Part shown: in pieces, positions 9,436-18,325 of the stretch
Position numbering within the stretch: position 1 is the first letter of the stretch
Layout: each line of letters starts with the position of its first letter
Assembly (NCBI GenBank): GCA_014377015.1
Contig: JACMQL010000047.1
Location: forward strand, 17,105 to 81,104
Direction of reading: 5' to 3'
DNA: 64,000 nucleotides
Origin: Actinomycetota bacterium
Lineage (GTDB): Bacteria; Actinomycetota; Actinomycetes; Nanopelagicales; Nanopelagicaceae
Translations under genes and position numbers: made by a program
The notes under the pieces: generated by a model
What the model saw: only the letters and a program-made list of their open reading frames with translations
Database searches by the model: none
Told to the model about the DNA's origin: nothing

Positions 9436-11088
9436 ATGTTCGACTCGCGATTGAACCCCAAACAACATCGCACCGCCGTGTCCGAGTTAGCCAGACAAAG
9501 TTTTGATGTACTCGTCATAGGCGGCGGCGTTACAGGGGTTGGGGCAGCGCTGGATGCTGCCTCTCGTGGACTTCGAGTTGCCCTGGTTGAATCGGGAGAT
9601 ATTGCTTCGGGAACCTCTAGTCGTTCGAGCAAGTTGATTCATGGGGGTCTTCGTTATCTGGAGCAATACGATTTCAGGTTGGTACGAGAGGCTCTACAAG
9701 AGCGCGAAGCAATGGTTACCACGCTAGCGCCGCACTTAGTCAAACCCGTGGCCTTTCTTTTCCCGTTGCAAGACAAGGTTAAGGATCGGACATATGTAGG
9801 CGCTGGCCTCACTCTTTACGATGTACTTCGCGGTTTCCAACGCACCTTGCCGTGGCATAAGCACCTAAGCCAGAAAGGGGTTGCGGAGGTTGCACCCTCT
9901 ATCCGGCAGGATGTTGTTATAGGGGCGGTTAAGTATTTCGATGCGCAAGTTGACGATGCTCGACATACCATGATGATCGCTCGCACAGCGCTCAAATATG
10001 GCGCAATCATTGCTACTGGAGTTAAGTGCGAAACTCTCATCAAAGATGGAAGCAAGGTGGTAGGCGCCAATGTACGTGATAGCGAGTCCGGAAATCTCAT
10101 CAAGGTCTCGGCTGGCGTAACAGTAATGTGTGCAGGTATTTGGAGTGACGAATTGCATGAGCAATTTGGCTTGACGCCGGGTTACGAAGTGCGGATGAGC
10201 AAGGGCGTTCATATTGTGTTGCCAGGTAGTGCTATTGCTTCCGAAGTAGGGATAGTTCTCAAGACCCCAGTCTCAGTTCTTTTCGTAATTCCTTGGGACG
10301 GCAAGTGGATATTGGGAACAACAGATACGGAGTACACGGGCGATCGAGCGCGACCACTTGCCACGCGCGAAGATGTTGATTACATCATTGATCAAGCCAA
10401 TCGTATTTTAGCGCCGGAAATCCGAATTGAAGATGTGATCGGCGTGTACGCAGGGCTGCGACCGTTGGTATCAAGCAAGGCGGATACTTCCACCACAAAG
10501 TTATCTCGAGAGCATACAGTTGACCGTCCGATGGCCGGCTTTGTGAGTGTGGCAGGTGGAAAATATACGACCTATCGAATTATGGCTGAAGATGTAATCG
10601 ATGTTGCCACACAGGATTTGCCAATCGAAGTAGGCAAGTCTATTACTGACAAATTGCCTCTCGTTGGTGCGGAAGGCTACAACGCGCTACTAAACCAGAT
10701 TCCTATGATCTCCTCAGATACTGGAATTTCCGAAGCCTCACTTACGCACTTACTGAATAGATATGGATCTTTAATTTCGGAAATCCTCACTTTGATTGAA
10801 AGGGATTCTTCGTTGGGTGAATTGCTTACTGAAGATCTTCCATATCTAAAAGCCGAGATTTTTTACGCGGCAAGCCATGAAGGCGCGCGCTGCGTGGAAG
10901 ACGTGATTGCACGTCGAACTCGAATTTCCTTTGAATCACCTGATGCCGGAATCGGAGTTGCGGACGAGATTGCCTGCATCATCGCCCCAGTTCTTGGCTG
11001 GAGTAGCAGAGATAGAAAGCGGTCAGTGAAAGCTTACGAGCAATATGCAGAACGTGAGCTGGCCAGCAAGCAGGGCGTTAATTCCTGA
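9436..11088 (+). CDS. glpD: Glycerol-3-phosphate dehydrogenase (FAD-dependent)
   Basis: Oxidises glycerol-3-phosphate to dihydroxyacetone phosphate at the membrane, feeding electrons to quinone. It is 550 aa. The FAD-binding Rossmann motif is VIGGGVTGVGAALDAASRG (about 25-43), followed by SGTSSRSSKLIHGGLRYLE, which is diagnostic for GlpD. A second FAD contact is in FVSVAGGKYTTYRIMAED. The C-terminal helical domain is present. The start ATG follows AGGTGA at 4 nt. The 3' end overlaps the convergent muramidase gene by 11 bp. With glpK it completes glycerol use. Confidence 0.96.
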   Translation: MFDSRLNPKQHRTAVSELARQSFDVLVIGGGVTGVGAALDAASRGLRVALVESGDIASGTSSRSSKLIHGGLRYLEQYDFRLVREALQEREAMVTTLAPHLVKPVAFLFPLQDKVKDRTYVGAGLTLYDVLRGFQRTLPWHKHLSQKGVAEVAPSIRQDVVIGAVKYFDAQVDDARHTMMIARTALKYGAIIATGVKCETLIKDGSKVVGANVRDSESGNLIKVSAGVTVMCAGIWSDELHEQFGLTPGYEVRMSKGVHIVLPGSAIASEVGIVLKTPVSVLFVIPWDGKWILGTTDTEYTGDRARPLATREDVDYIIDQANRILAPEIRIEDVIGVYAGLRPLVSSKADTSTTKLSREHTVDRPMAGFVSVAGGKYTTYRIMAEDVIDVATQDLPIEVGKSITDKLPLVGAEGYNALLNQIPMISSDTGISEASLTHLLNRYGSLISEILTLIERDSSLGELLTEDLPYLKAEIFYAASHEGARCVEDVIARRTRISFESPDAGIGVADEIACIIAPVLGWSSRDRKRSVKAYEQYAERELASKQGVNS

Positions 11089-12721
11089 TCTGATTCTTGC
11101 AAGGGTCAGTAGTCCCAGTACTTGATGGCTTAGGTGATGGGACAGACGTGGTCGTCGGTGTCGGTGTCGGAAAAGGTCCTTGCGCAATCGTGAGAGTAAG
11201 GGGAGCAATACTTTTGGCATGCGTTCCAGTGCCATCGGTGAAGGAGACTCTGCCGAGCCAGGTTCCGACAGGCATACCCTTTACAATTAATGAATACCGT
11301 CCGCTTGATGAACGAGTGACGCTTTGGATGATGGGAAGATACACAGGATTTGATTTATCTGGCACGAATTTCACAGTACCCGTGACGACAGGCTCGCCAG
11401 TCGGTCGGGTAACTTGAATAGAGATCACAACTGGCTTATCGGTCGTACTCGCTTTTACATTAACGATCTGGGTTTGACTAGGTTCCTTAATAGGCATCAA
11501 GTCAGCGACTTCTGGCTCCCAAGTTCCCTGCATGAGTTCTAAGAAGGCATTCGGCGTTCCACGAAACACATTGAGATCAAGTCGACCTCCAGGTACACCG
11601 TATTTCTTAGCTATTCCGCAAGAGGTGTACTGCCACATCATCCAGAGAGAAGAGCAATTTGCTGTCGTCCATGAATGCACATAACAGCCGGAATTCTTCT
11701 GACCTGGTTGTGCGAGTGGATCTGCCGGGTTGAGTGAATAATGAGCAATCCATAATGGATATTGGTTGAGCGCGGGGCTACGCATCATCGCGTTTTCAAG
11801 AAATTGTGAATACGAATATAAGATAGGGGTACGGCCAGTTTTCGCGGCGACATCGGCTAACCAGGTTTCGGCCCATAGGGTGACGAGCGCCTTTGAGGTG
11901 TATTTGGTGCAGGCACCGTTTGAAAATCGTACGCAGTTATTTTCTAAATCAAGTGCGTAGGAGAGATCTCTACTCGTGTAACCCCCGAGACTTGCTAATC
12001 GCCAGACAGCCTTCTGCGCCTGAGCCCGTGCATCAGTTTCAATCACGTTTGGATCTGTTGAATCTGGCAGTGTCGCGTAGTGATAAAAACCGGTGTAGAT
12101 ACCAGCCGCCTGCGCAGCATCGTGATCCATCGCAACATATTTGAGTGTGATTGCGTCCGAAGTGTCCCGTGTATCGGAAGCCTTAATCATCACGAATCTC
12201 ACGCCGGCTGCATACATCTTGTCGAAATCTATTGGAGCGTCACCAGGATGCTGCCAGCGACTAATGTCCGCCCCGTGAATTCGCCCTCCTGGCCCCGTCT
12301 CTTCTATAAGGGAAGTTGGGTCATACTCACTCATCTGCGGCCCCTGTTTTATGGAAATGGTGCGAAAAGGTGAGTACAAGCGTGTGCCACCGGCCACGGT
12401 CGTGGCGCGATAGGTCGCAGTTGCATTTAATGCGGTTGCTACAGTTTCAATCTTCCAGGTCCCAGCGAGATTTGTTCTAGTTGAAAGAGATGTCTCTTGC
12501 CACTTCCCGGCGATCTGGACATTTATTTCAACTTTCAATGCGGACCTACGAGGTGTGATCTGTCCATACAGCGTTACGAGAGGTTCGCCCACACTAGGCG
12601 TCTGTTTGAGCGCCAAGGAAAGAGAATAGCTACCAGCATCCGCGCTCGAGGAGTTGAGTCCGAAGGCGATAAGAATTACTCCGAGAATAATCGCGACATA
12701 TCGTCGAGAAATTGCAATCAC
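11078..12721 (-). CDS. Secreted GH25 family muramidase with flanking Ig-like domains
   Basis: A 547-aa exported peptidoglycan hydrolase. A signal peptide occupies residues 1-~29 (a basic start, then a long hydrophobic stretch ending in SSADAG). An Ig-like domain follows to ~130. The GH25 barrel (~148-370) has HGADISRWQHPGD, RFVMIKASD, GFYHYA and the catalytic YALDLENN. A second Ig-like domain and a Pro/Thr/Ser-rich tail end the protein. It starts at GTG, overlapping the stop of the small gene at 12718 (GTGA). A role in self wall remodelling or lysis of other bacteria is inferred. There are no phage genes nearby. Confidence 0.9.
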   Translation of the reverse strand: MIAISRRYVAIILGVILIAFGLNSSSADAGSYSLSLALKQTPSVGEPLVTLYGQITPRRSALKVEINVQIAGKWQETSLSTRTNLAGTWKIETVATALNATATYRATTVAGGTRLYSPFRTISIKQGPQMSEYDPTSLIEETGPGGRIHGADISRWQHPGDAPIDFDKMYAAGVRFVMIKASDTRDTSDAITLKYVAMDHDAAQAAGIYTGFYHYATLPDSTDPNVIETDARAQAQKAVWRLASLGGYTSRDLSYALDLENNCVRFSNGACTKYTSKALVTLWAETWLADVAAKTGRTPILYSYSQFLENAMMRSPALNQYPLWIAHYSLNPADPLAQPGQKNSGCYVHSWTTANCSSLWMMWQYTSCGIAKKYGVPGGRLDLNVFRGTPNAFLELMQGTWEPEVADLMPIKEPSQTQIVNVKASTTDKPVVISIQVTRPTGEPVVTGTVKFVPDKSNPVYLPIIQSVTRSSSGRYSLIVKGMPVGTWLGRVSFTDGTGTHAKSIAPLTLTIAQGPFPTPTPTTTSVPSPKPSSTGTTDPCKNQIRN

Positions 12722-12975
12722 GAGCTTGAGATTTCTAATTCTAAGTTGCAGATTTCTTTTATGGACTCAATGAGCGCTATTCGATGATGATCGCGAACCT
12801 GCGCGTAATCAAATCCGGTCGCAAATTTCGTGGCATCTGAAAAATCCAAAGTAAGTGTCAATCCGTCTAACTTGGCAAGACGGGCATCAAAAAAAACAAT
12901 CCACGCCATGCGATCGCGACGTTCAAGAGCGTCGAGTACATCGTTCCACCGAGAGCGCAAATCCGTGAGATCCAT
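12718..12975 (-). CDS. Small protein resembling the C-terminal domain of actinobacterial DnaX
   Basis: An 85-aa cytoplasmic protein. Its pattern LRSRWNDVLDALERRDR, then AWIVFF and LDGLTLTLDF, resembles the extreme C-terminal domain of actinobacterial DNA polymerase III gamma/tau, from memory of that family. Here it stands alone, with no ATPase part. It overlaps the following GH25 gene by 4 bp (GTGA), so the two are translated together, which makes a replication role uncertain. Alternatively it is an unrelated small helical protein. The reading frame is well supported by this tight coupling. Confidence 0.5.
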   Translation of the reverse strand: MDLTDLRSRWNDVLDALERRDRMAWIVFFDARLAKLDGLTLTLDFSDATKFATGFDYAQVRDHHRIALIESIKEICNLELEISSS

Positions 12976-13013
12976 AGAGGGGAAGATACCTGACGAACCT
13001 TAAGAACAAGCCA

Positions 13014-13691
13014 TCAGGAAGCGGACGAGCCCACCCATCGGTTGAACTCGTTAGTCATGAGGACGCGCATATTGCGTTTTCTGTCGCACTGAAACCCCAT
13101 CGCCAAGGCAATTCTTGCCACAATCTGTTCGACCGCCTTCTCACTCACAAAACGTACTTTGGCAATTTCAGCGTTGCTCAATCCTTGCGAAAGAAACCTG
13201 AGAGTCTCTACTTGGATATTTGTGAGGTCTTGGACTACTGACATGAAAGAGTTTTCAAGGAGTTGAGGGAAGCGATTGACCCAAAGAATCTTCTCGTTGT
13301 TGATGCGCGCAAGCGTTGAGTGAAGAATGGCATCGCATAGAACCTCAATGTCTCCGATGCGGCGCTTCATGACCATAAGTGCAGAAGGTGCGATTTCGCA
13401 CTCCTGAATACCAAGAAGTCGCAGATCAGAACATGTGGAGGTATGCACTACTCCAATGGCTTGATTGCGGGCTCTCATACGGGTAGCAAAGGACACTCCG
13501 TCGAAGTGATTAAAATCCACGTCCACAACAATTACTTCTGGATGTAGGGTGCGAAACAGACTCTCCGCCGCGACGAGACTTCGAGCGGTACCTACAATAT
13601 TTATTCCACGAAGATTGAGTACCTCAGAAAGTGTTATTAATTCGAAAGCGTCGTCATTGATAAGTAAAACTTTCTCATTCATGGTGGTCAT
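13014..13691 (-). CDS. LuxR/NarL-type response regulator (orphan)
   Basis: A 225-aa DNA-binding response regulator. The receiver domain has the acidic pair in LLINDDAF (about 10-15), the phospho-acceptor D57 in VIVVDVDF, and candidate switch Thr (VVHTST) and Lys (MVMKRR) residues. The C-terminal LuxR-type helix-turn-helix (~155-220) has TNIQVETLRFLSQGLSNAEIA, with later helices diverged. No histidine kinase lies in the window. A second ATG at 13682 would shorten it by three residues; neither start has a clear ribosome site. Its targets are unknown. Confidence 0.82.
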   Translation of the reverse strand: MTTMNEKVLLINDDAFELITLSEVLNLRGINIVGTARSLVAAESLFRTLHPEVIVVDVDFNHFDGVSFATRMRARNQAIGVVHTSTCSDLRLLGIQECEIAPSALMVMKRRIGDIEVLCDAILHSTLARINNEKILWVNRFPQLLENSFMSVVQDLTNIQVETLRFLSQGLSNAEIAKVRFVSEKAVEQIVARIALAMGFQCDRKRNMRVLMTNEFNRWVGSSAS

Positions 13692-13823
13692 TCATGGTGT
13701 TTATGAGCCTATGGCGATTTATGCAATACGGTGGACAATCTCGGTTCAATCTGCGGGAATTGCCTTATTTAAGTGGAATTTTAGGGGTAGCCCCAGGAAG
13801 TGGCACCAACTGATATCAGACTT

Positions 13824-14684
13824 CTATGTGGCGAGCAGATCTCGAATTACGTTAGAAATTTCGGAAATGATGTCGGATGCGCAAATAGGTCCGCCGCCGC
13901 TAGCCCTGTCAGCTGCTTGTGCATGGAGTAATGCACCGGTGGCGGCAATACCAACAAGGCTGGAAGCCTCACTAAGAATCTTGTCTGATTGGGTTGCCAT
14001 AAGCGCTCCGATAATTCCCGCTAAAACATCACCCGTTCCAGCGGTGGCCATCCAAGAAGTTGCCATCGGAAGTTCAATGCAATGGTCAGGTGCCGCAATA
14101 AATGTGACGGTTCCCTTGAGAAGTACGCATACTTTTAATTCATCAGCGGCACGACGACACCATTGACGAGGATCTTTCTTAATTTCCGCAGCGCTGACTT
14201 TGACACCCGTGCTTTCAAAAAGTCGTGCCAACTCTCGGTAATGCGGCGTGATGAGTGTCGGACCGTGGAATCTTCCGACAAACTCCAGCGCACCTGCATC
14301 GAGAAGCACGGGAGTCCTCTGGTTGAGCGCGGTTTCGATTACCGCTTCCCGCGCACGATCTAGATTCTTAGGATCCACTCCTGAGCCAATAGCCCACGCC
14401 TGAACTTGCCCCTCCATAATTACAACTTCCGGACAGGAATTAAGTACCAGCATTTGAGATTTTTCGGTACCGAAATATCTGATCATGCCAATCCCTGTTC
14501 GCAATGCCGCCTTAGAAGATAGGACGGCGGACCCGGGGTACTCGTCAGATCCCGCAACTAAGCCGAGAACTCCGCGCGAATATTTGTCATCTGAGTTGAG
14601 GGGGACGGGCAAGAAATTGCGCGCCTCTTGCGGGTTCCACACTTTCCAATCATTCATTTTGCACCCATCATGTTGCTCTCGCAT
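13824..14684 (-). CDS. nnrD: ADP/ATP-dependent NAD(P)H-hydrate dehydratase
   Basis: Repairs hydrated NAD(P)H (NADHX) by nucleotide-dependent dehydration. It is 286 aa and matches the YjeF C-terminal, ribokinase-like domain. GLVAGSDEYPGSAVLSSKAALRTG is at the start, VLLDAGAL in the middle, LLKGTVTFIA later, and the catalytic ATAGTGDVLAGIIGALMA near the end. The N-terminal epimerase domain (NnrE) of the fused form is absent. The start may instead be the ATG at 14657, nine codons in, because sequence before residue 10 looks non-conserved. It is divergent from the sugar-acid cassette, with starts under 90 bp apart. Confidence 0.9.
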   Translation of the reverse strand: MREQHDGCKMNDWKVWNPQEARNFLPVPLNSDDKYSRGVLGLVAGSDEYPGSAVLSSKAALRTGIGMIRYFGTEKSQMLVLNSCPEVVIMEGQVQAWAIGSGVDPKNLDRAREAVIETALNQRTPVLLDAGALEFVGRFHGPTLITPHYRELARLFESTGVKVSAAEIKKDPRQWCRRAADELKVCVLLKGTVTFIAAPDHCIELPMATSWMATAGTGDVLAGIIGALMATQSDKILSEASSLVGIAATGALLHAQAADRASGGGPICASDIISEISNVIRDLLAT

Positions 14685-14742
14685 GAGTATATTTGCCTTC
14701 TGGCCGTTAGTGAATGGTTACCTAATTCGTAGGGAGAAGCTT

Positions 14743-15630
14743 TTGAGCAAAGTTCTTGCTGTCATCGCGACCGAGACAAATCCGAGACAACTTGTTCAAA
14801 CCGATGGAGTCGATTACTGGTTGATCTCTGGCGTGAACACTCTAGGGGACGCGCTGCGCATGCGACTCCACGACTTTCGCGCAGCACTCGACGGCCCTAT
14901 TGGTGAGAAAGTAGCGGGACGGCTAGGTGTGCCGATCTCGGATGAAATTGAAATATGGGGTGCTGGAGTTACCTACCTTCGCTCTCGTGATGCCCGAAAA
15001 GAAGAAAGTGGCATGCCCGATGTGTATCAGCGGGTTTATGAGGCCGATCGTCCAGAGATATTTTTGAAATCAACCGCTATTCGATGTGTTGGTGACGGAG
15101 ACAAAATTGGAATGCGAGGTGATGCTTCTGCGACGGTTCCAGAGCCTGAAGTTGTCATCGTCATCAACCGTTATGAAGAAATTATCGGACTGACAATCTG
15201 CAACGACGTGACTGCACGTTCTATTGAAGGAGAGAACCCCCTTTACCTTTCACAGGCGAAGATCTACATCGGTTCGACCTCCATGGGACCCACCATCACA
15301 CCCTCATGGAACATCACCGAGTACAAAAATGTCGGAATTCGCTCCTCCATTGAACGAAATGGGGCAACAGTTTGGAAAGCACAGACATCTCTGGGTGACC
15401 TAAATCGTACTTTCGAAGATCTTGTCTCCTACCTTTTTCGGTGCCAGGTGTTTCCAGATGGCGTCGTTTTATCAACTGGAACAGGCATTATTCCGCCGCT
15501 GGATGTAGCGCTGGAAGAGGGGGACATAGTCTCAATTACCGTCGATGAGGTGGGCACCTTGACGAATCAAGTTGAGATTATTCCGATTGACAGCAACGCT
15601 CGAGCAAATGAAACCGAAGGGAAAGCGTGA
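14743..15630 (+). CDS. Fumarylacetoacetate hydrolase family protein, probable 2-keto-3-deoxy-pentonate dehydratase
   Basis: A ~295-aa FAH-fold enzyme acting on a keto-acid. I move the start to the TTG at 14743, which has GGGAGAAG 5 nt upstream and gives MSKVLAVIA; the ORF-track start at 14485 runs through nnrD. EIWGAGVTYLRSRDARKEES, the metal ligands in VPEPEV and NDVTAR, and IEGENPLYLSQAK resemble 2-dehydro-3-deoxy-D-arabinonate dehydratases. Next to an arabinonate-type dehydratase and a lactonase, it would convert 2-keto-3-deoxy-pentonate to 2-oxoglutarate semialdehyde. Cleavage of a diketo acid is the alternative. Confidence 0.82.
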   Translation: MSKVLAVIATETNPRQLVQTDGVDYWLISGVNTLGDALRMRLHDFRAALDGPIGEKVAGRLGVPISDEIEIWGAGVTYLRSRDARKEESGMPDVYQRVYEADRPEIFLKSTAIRCVGDGDKIGMRGDASATVPEPEVVIVINRYEEIIGLTICNDVTARSIEGENPLYLSQAKIYIGSTSMGPTITPSWNITEYKNVGIRSSIERNGATVWKAQTSLGDLNRTFEDLVSYLFRCQVFPDGVVLSTGTGIIPPLDVALEEGDIVSITVDEVGTLTNQVEIIPIDSNARANETEGKA

Positions 15631-16556
15631 TGAAATCGCTCGGAAAGCAGATTTTGTGGTCCGAATGGGACGACCTCGAAGTTCCGGCGGGTATGCGCAC
15701 GCTATCTCCAGCCACCGCGCCACTAGATCAGATGGATGAGAAGATCCTTTCGGAGATTACTTTTTACGTCGCGCCGTATCTAGGCGGCCGGAAGGGACTT
15801 GCGTACGCAAATCGCATGTCATCACTTTCAGTTCTCCAACTTTTGACTGCGGGATTCGACGACGCGATGGATTATGTCCGCCCAGAAATTACTTTGTGCA
15901 ACGGACGAGGTATACACGATGCGTCGACAGCCGAACTCGCCGTCGGGCTCACAATTGCTTCACTACGCGGAATTCCAGATTTTGTGCGCAACCAAGAAAA
16001 AGGCGAATGGAAGCCAGGCCGCTACAAATCTATTAATGATCGTAAAATCGGCATCGTAGGCTTTGGGGCTATCGGCAAAAATATTGCGCGAATACTTTCC
16101 GGCTTCGATGTCGATGTTGTGGCGTTCTCGCAATCAGGGCGTGATGGCGCAATAAAGATGACTGATTTCGACGCGCACCTTCCAACTTTGGATGTAGTGA
16201 TTTTGATTCTCCCGCTCAATGATTCCAGCTACCACCTCTTTGATGAACGCAGATTTTCACTCATGAAAGACGGCGCACTTCTGGTAAACGTTGCTCGTGG
16301 CGCAGTCGTGGATACGGATGCGCTAGTTGCGGCGCTGCATACTGGCAAGATCACTGCCGCTGTTGATGTTACAGATCCGGAGCCTCTACCGGCCGATCAT
16401 CCGCTTTGGGGCGCACCTGGCATCTTGATCGCCCCACATGTAGGAGGAAATTCAAGTGCATTCGAACCGCGTGCCAGAAAGCTTATTGAACAACAATTGA
16501 ACAGATTGGCCGAAGGAATCGAACTCGAAAACATTATTGTTCGCGCCACGCGATAG
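15627..16556 (+). CDS. D-isomer-specific 2-hydroxyacid dehydrogenase
   Basis: A 309-aa NAD(P)-dependent oxidoreductase interconverting a 2-keto acid and its D-2-hydroxy acid. The Rossmann motif is KIGIVGFGAIGKNIARIL (about 137-154). LILPLNDSSYHLFDER and NVARGAVVDTDALV follow, and the catalytic His is in IAPHVGGNSS. Start GTG 15627 or ATG 15630 both overlap the previous stop (GTGATG), so it is coupled to the FAH gene. In this cassette it could reduce glyoxylate, hydroxypyruvate or a sugar keto-acid; the sequence does not choose between them. Confidence 0.88.
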   Translation: MMKSLGKQILWSEWDDLEVPAGMRTLSPATAPLDQMDEKILSEITFYVAPYLGGRKGLAYANRMSSLSVLQLLTAGFDDAMDYVRPEITLCNGRGIHDASTAELAVGLTIASLRGIPDFVRNQEKGEWKPGRYKSINDRKIGIVGFGAIGKNIARILSGFDVDVVAFSQSGRDGAIKMTDFDAHLPTLDVVILILPLNDSSYHLFDERRFSLMKDGALLVNVARGAVVDTDALVAALHTGKITAAVDVTDPEPLPADHPLWGAPGILIAPHVGGNSSAFEPRARKLIEQQLNRLAEGIELENIIVRATR

Positions 16557-16570
16557 GTAGTATTTCGCCC

Positions 16571-18304
16571 ATGAGCGAAGACATGGGAAAAGGCAAGCGA
16601 CGAAGTTCGGAATGGTTTGGAGACACAGGAAAGAATGGTTTCATCCATCGTTCCTGGATGCGCAATCAAGGCTTCGCGCCGGATCTTTTTGACGGCCGAC
16701 CTGTCATCGGAATCGGCTCGACTTGGTCTGAGTTCACGCCGTGCAATGCCCACCTCAATCGGGTAGCTGAATCGATCAAGCGCGGAGTATGGGAAGCCGG
16801 TGGATTTCCACTTGAGTTCCCCGCAATGTCACTTGGCGAGCCGATCATGCGCCCGACCACGATGTTGTATCGCAATCTATTGGCTATGGAAGTTGAAGAA
16901 TTAATCCGGGCCAATCCTATGGACGGCGTTATTCTGCTGGCTGGCTGCGATAAGACAACACCGGGAATGCTTATGGGGGCCGCCAGCGTTGACATTCCAA
17001 CTTTGATGATGACTGGCGGACCGATGCTCAACGGCAAGTTCCGTGGAACAGATATTGGTTCAGGCACCGACGTCTGGAAATTCGCTGACGAAGTTCGTGC
17101 AGGTCGGATGAGCGAGGAAGAATTCACCGAGGCGGAAACCTGTATGGCCCGCAGCGCAGGTCACTGCATGACTATGGGCACGGCATCGACGATGGCTTCG
17201 GTCACTGAAGCACTCGGCATGCAACTGCCGGGCAGCGCTGCTATTCCGGCAGTTGATTCACGCCGCTATGCCTTGGCTCAGATTGCGGGTCGCCGTATCG
17301 TGGCGATGGTCCAAGAGGATCTGCGCCTGTCAAAGATTCTCACGCGCAAAGCATTCGAGAATGCCATCCGCGTCAACGCCGCTGTCGGTGGGTCTACGAA
17401 CGCAGTCGTTCACTTGTTAGCACTAGCGGGCCGCGTCGGAGTGGATCTAGAGCTTTCAGATTTTGATTCGTTAGCGCGCGACATTCCAGTGGTAGTTAAT
17501 CTCATGCCTTCAGGAAAATATTTGATGGAAGATTTCTTCTATGCGGGCGGCATTCCGGTAGTGATGTCTGAGCTCGGCGATCTCATTCACCGCGATCACA
17601 TCACCGTCACTGGAAAGACTGTTGCGGAAAATATCGAGAAAGCCAAAAACTGGAACAAAGATGTGATCACTTCGGTCGCGGAGCCTTTCCAGGTGGCAGG
17701 TTCGGGGACTGTCGTCTTGCGCGGGTCCCTTGCACCTGATGGAGCAGTACTGAAAATTTCCGCCGCCTCTCCGCACTTACTTAAACATCGTGGCAGAGCG
17801 CGCGTTTTCAGCACGGTTGAGGCGTACAACATCGCAGCCGATGACATGAACATGGATATAGATGAAGGCGACATCATTGTTTTGCAAAATTCCGGACCAA
17901 AGGGTTATCCAGGATTTCCTGAGGTGGGTAATGTGTCTATGCCCCGCAAACTTATGGCCATGGGGATCATGGATTGCATTCGAATCTCTGACGCTCGGAT
18001 GAGTGGAACTGCCTACGGCACCGTCGTTTTACACGTGGCTCCTGAATCGGCAATCGGTGGCCCACTTGCACTCGTGCGAAATGATGACGAGATCGAACTC
18101 GATGTTGCGAATCGGCGCCTAGATCTACTCGTGTCTCCCGAAGTTCTTGAACAACGTCGAGCAGATTGGAAAGCTCCTGTTGGCGGACCAACGCGCGGGT
18201 GGAGCAAAATCTATGTTGATCATGTTTTGCAAGCCAACAAAGGCGCAGACCTTGACTTCCTGGTAGGCGGCTCAGGCAGCGATGTCCCGCGCCACTCCCA
18301 CTGA
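16571..18304 (+). CDS. IlvD/Edd family dehydratase, probable L-arabinonate/pentonate dehydratase
   Basis: Fe-S dehydratase turning a sugar acid into its 2-keto-3-deoxy acid. It is 577 aa. Cluster ligands are visible as C58 (TPCNAHL), C126 (AGCDKTTPG) and C199 (AGHCMTMG), with K128 as the probable carboxylated lysine. The numbering is within one of what I recall for Rhizobium L-arabinonate dehydratase, and the length is close. FEFTPCN-type N-termini mark the sugar-acid branch rather than true IlvD. It lies 14 bp after the hydroxyacid dehydrogenase gene and 21 bp before the lactonase. Pentonate is favoured; other aldonates are possible. Confidence 0.88.
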   Translation: MSEDMGKGKRRSSEWFGDTGKNGFIHRSWMRNQGFAPDLFDGRPVIGIGSTWSEFTPCNAHLNRVAESIKRGVWEAGGFPLEFPAMSLGEPIMRPTTMLYRNLLAMEVEELIRANPMDGVILLAGCDKTTPGMLMGAASVDIPTLMMTGGPMLNGKFRGTDIGSGTDVWKFADEVRAGRMSEEEFTEAETCMARSAGHCMTMGTASTMASVTEALGMQLPGSAAIPAVDSRRYALAQIAGRRIVAMVQEDLRLSKILTRKAFENAIRVNAAVGGSTNAVVHLLALAGRVGVDLELSDFDSLARDIPVVVNLMPSGKYLMEDFFYAGGIPVVMSELGDLIHRDHITVTGKTVAENIEKAKNWNKDVITSVAEPFQVAGSGTVVLRGSLAPDGAVLKISAASPHLLKHRGRARVFSTVEAYNIAADDMNMDIDEGDIIVLQNSGPKGYPGFPEVGNVSMPRKLMAMGIMDCIRISDARMSGTAYGTVVLHVAPESAIGGPLALVRNDDEIELDVANRRLDLLVSPEVLEQRRADWKAPVGGPTRGWSKIYVDHVLQANKGADLDFLVGGSGSDVPRHSH

Positions 18305-18325
18305 CTTTGATGCAACGGAGGGACC

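Noticed and set aside
11078-12721. GH25 muramidase as a prophage endolysin
   Set aside because: It has its own signal peptide and Ig-like domains, and no holin, capsid or integrase gene is near.
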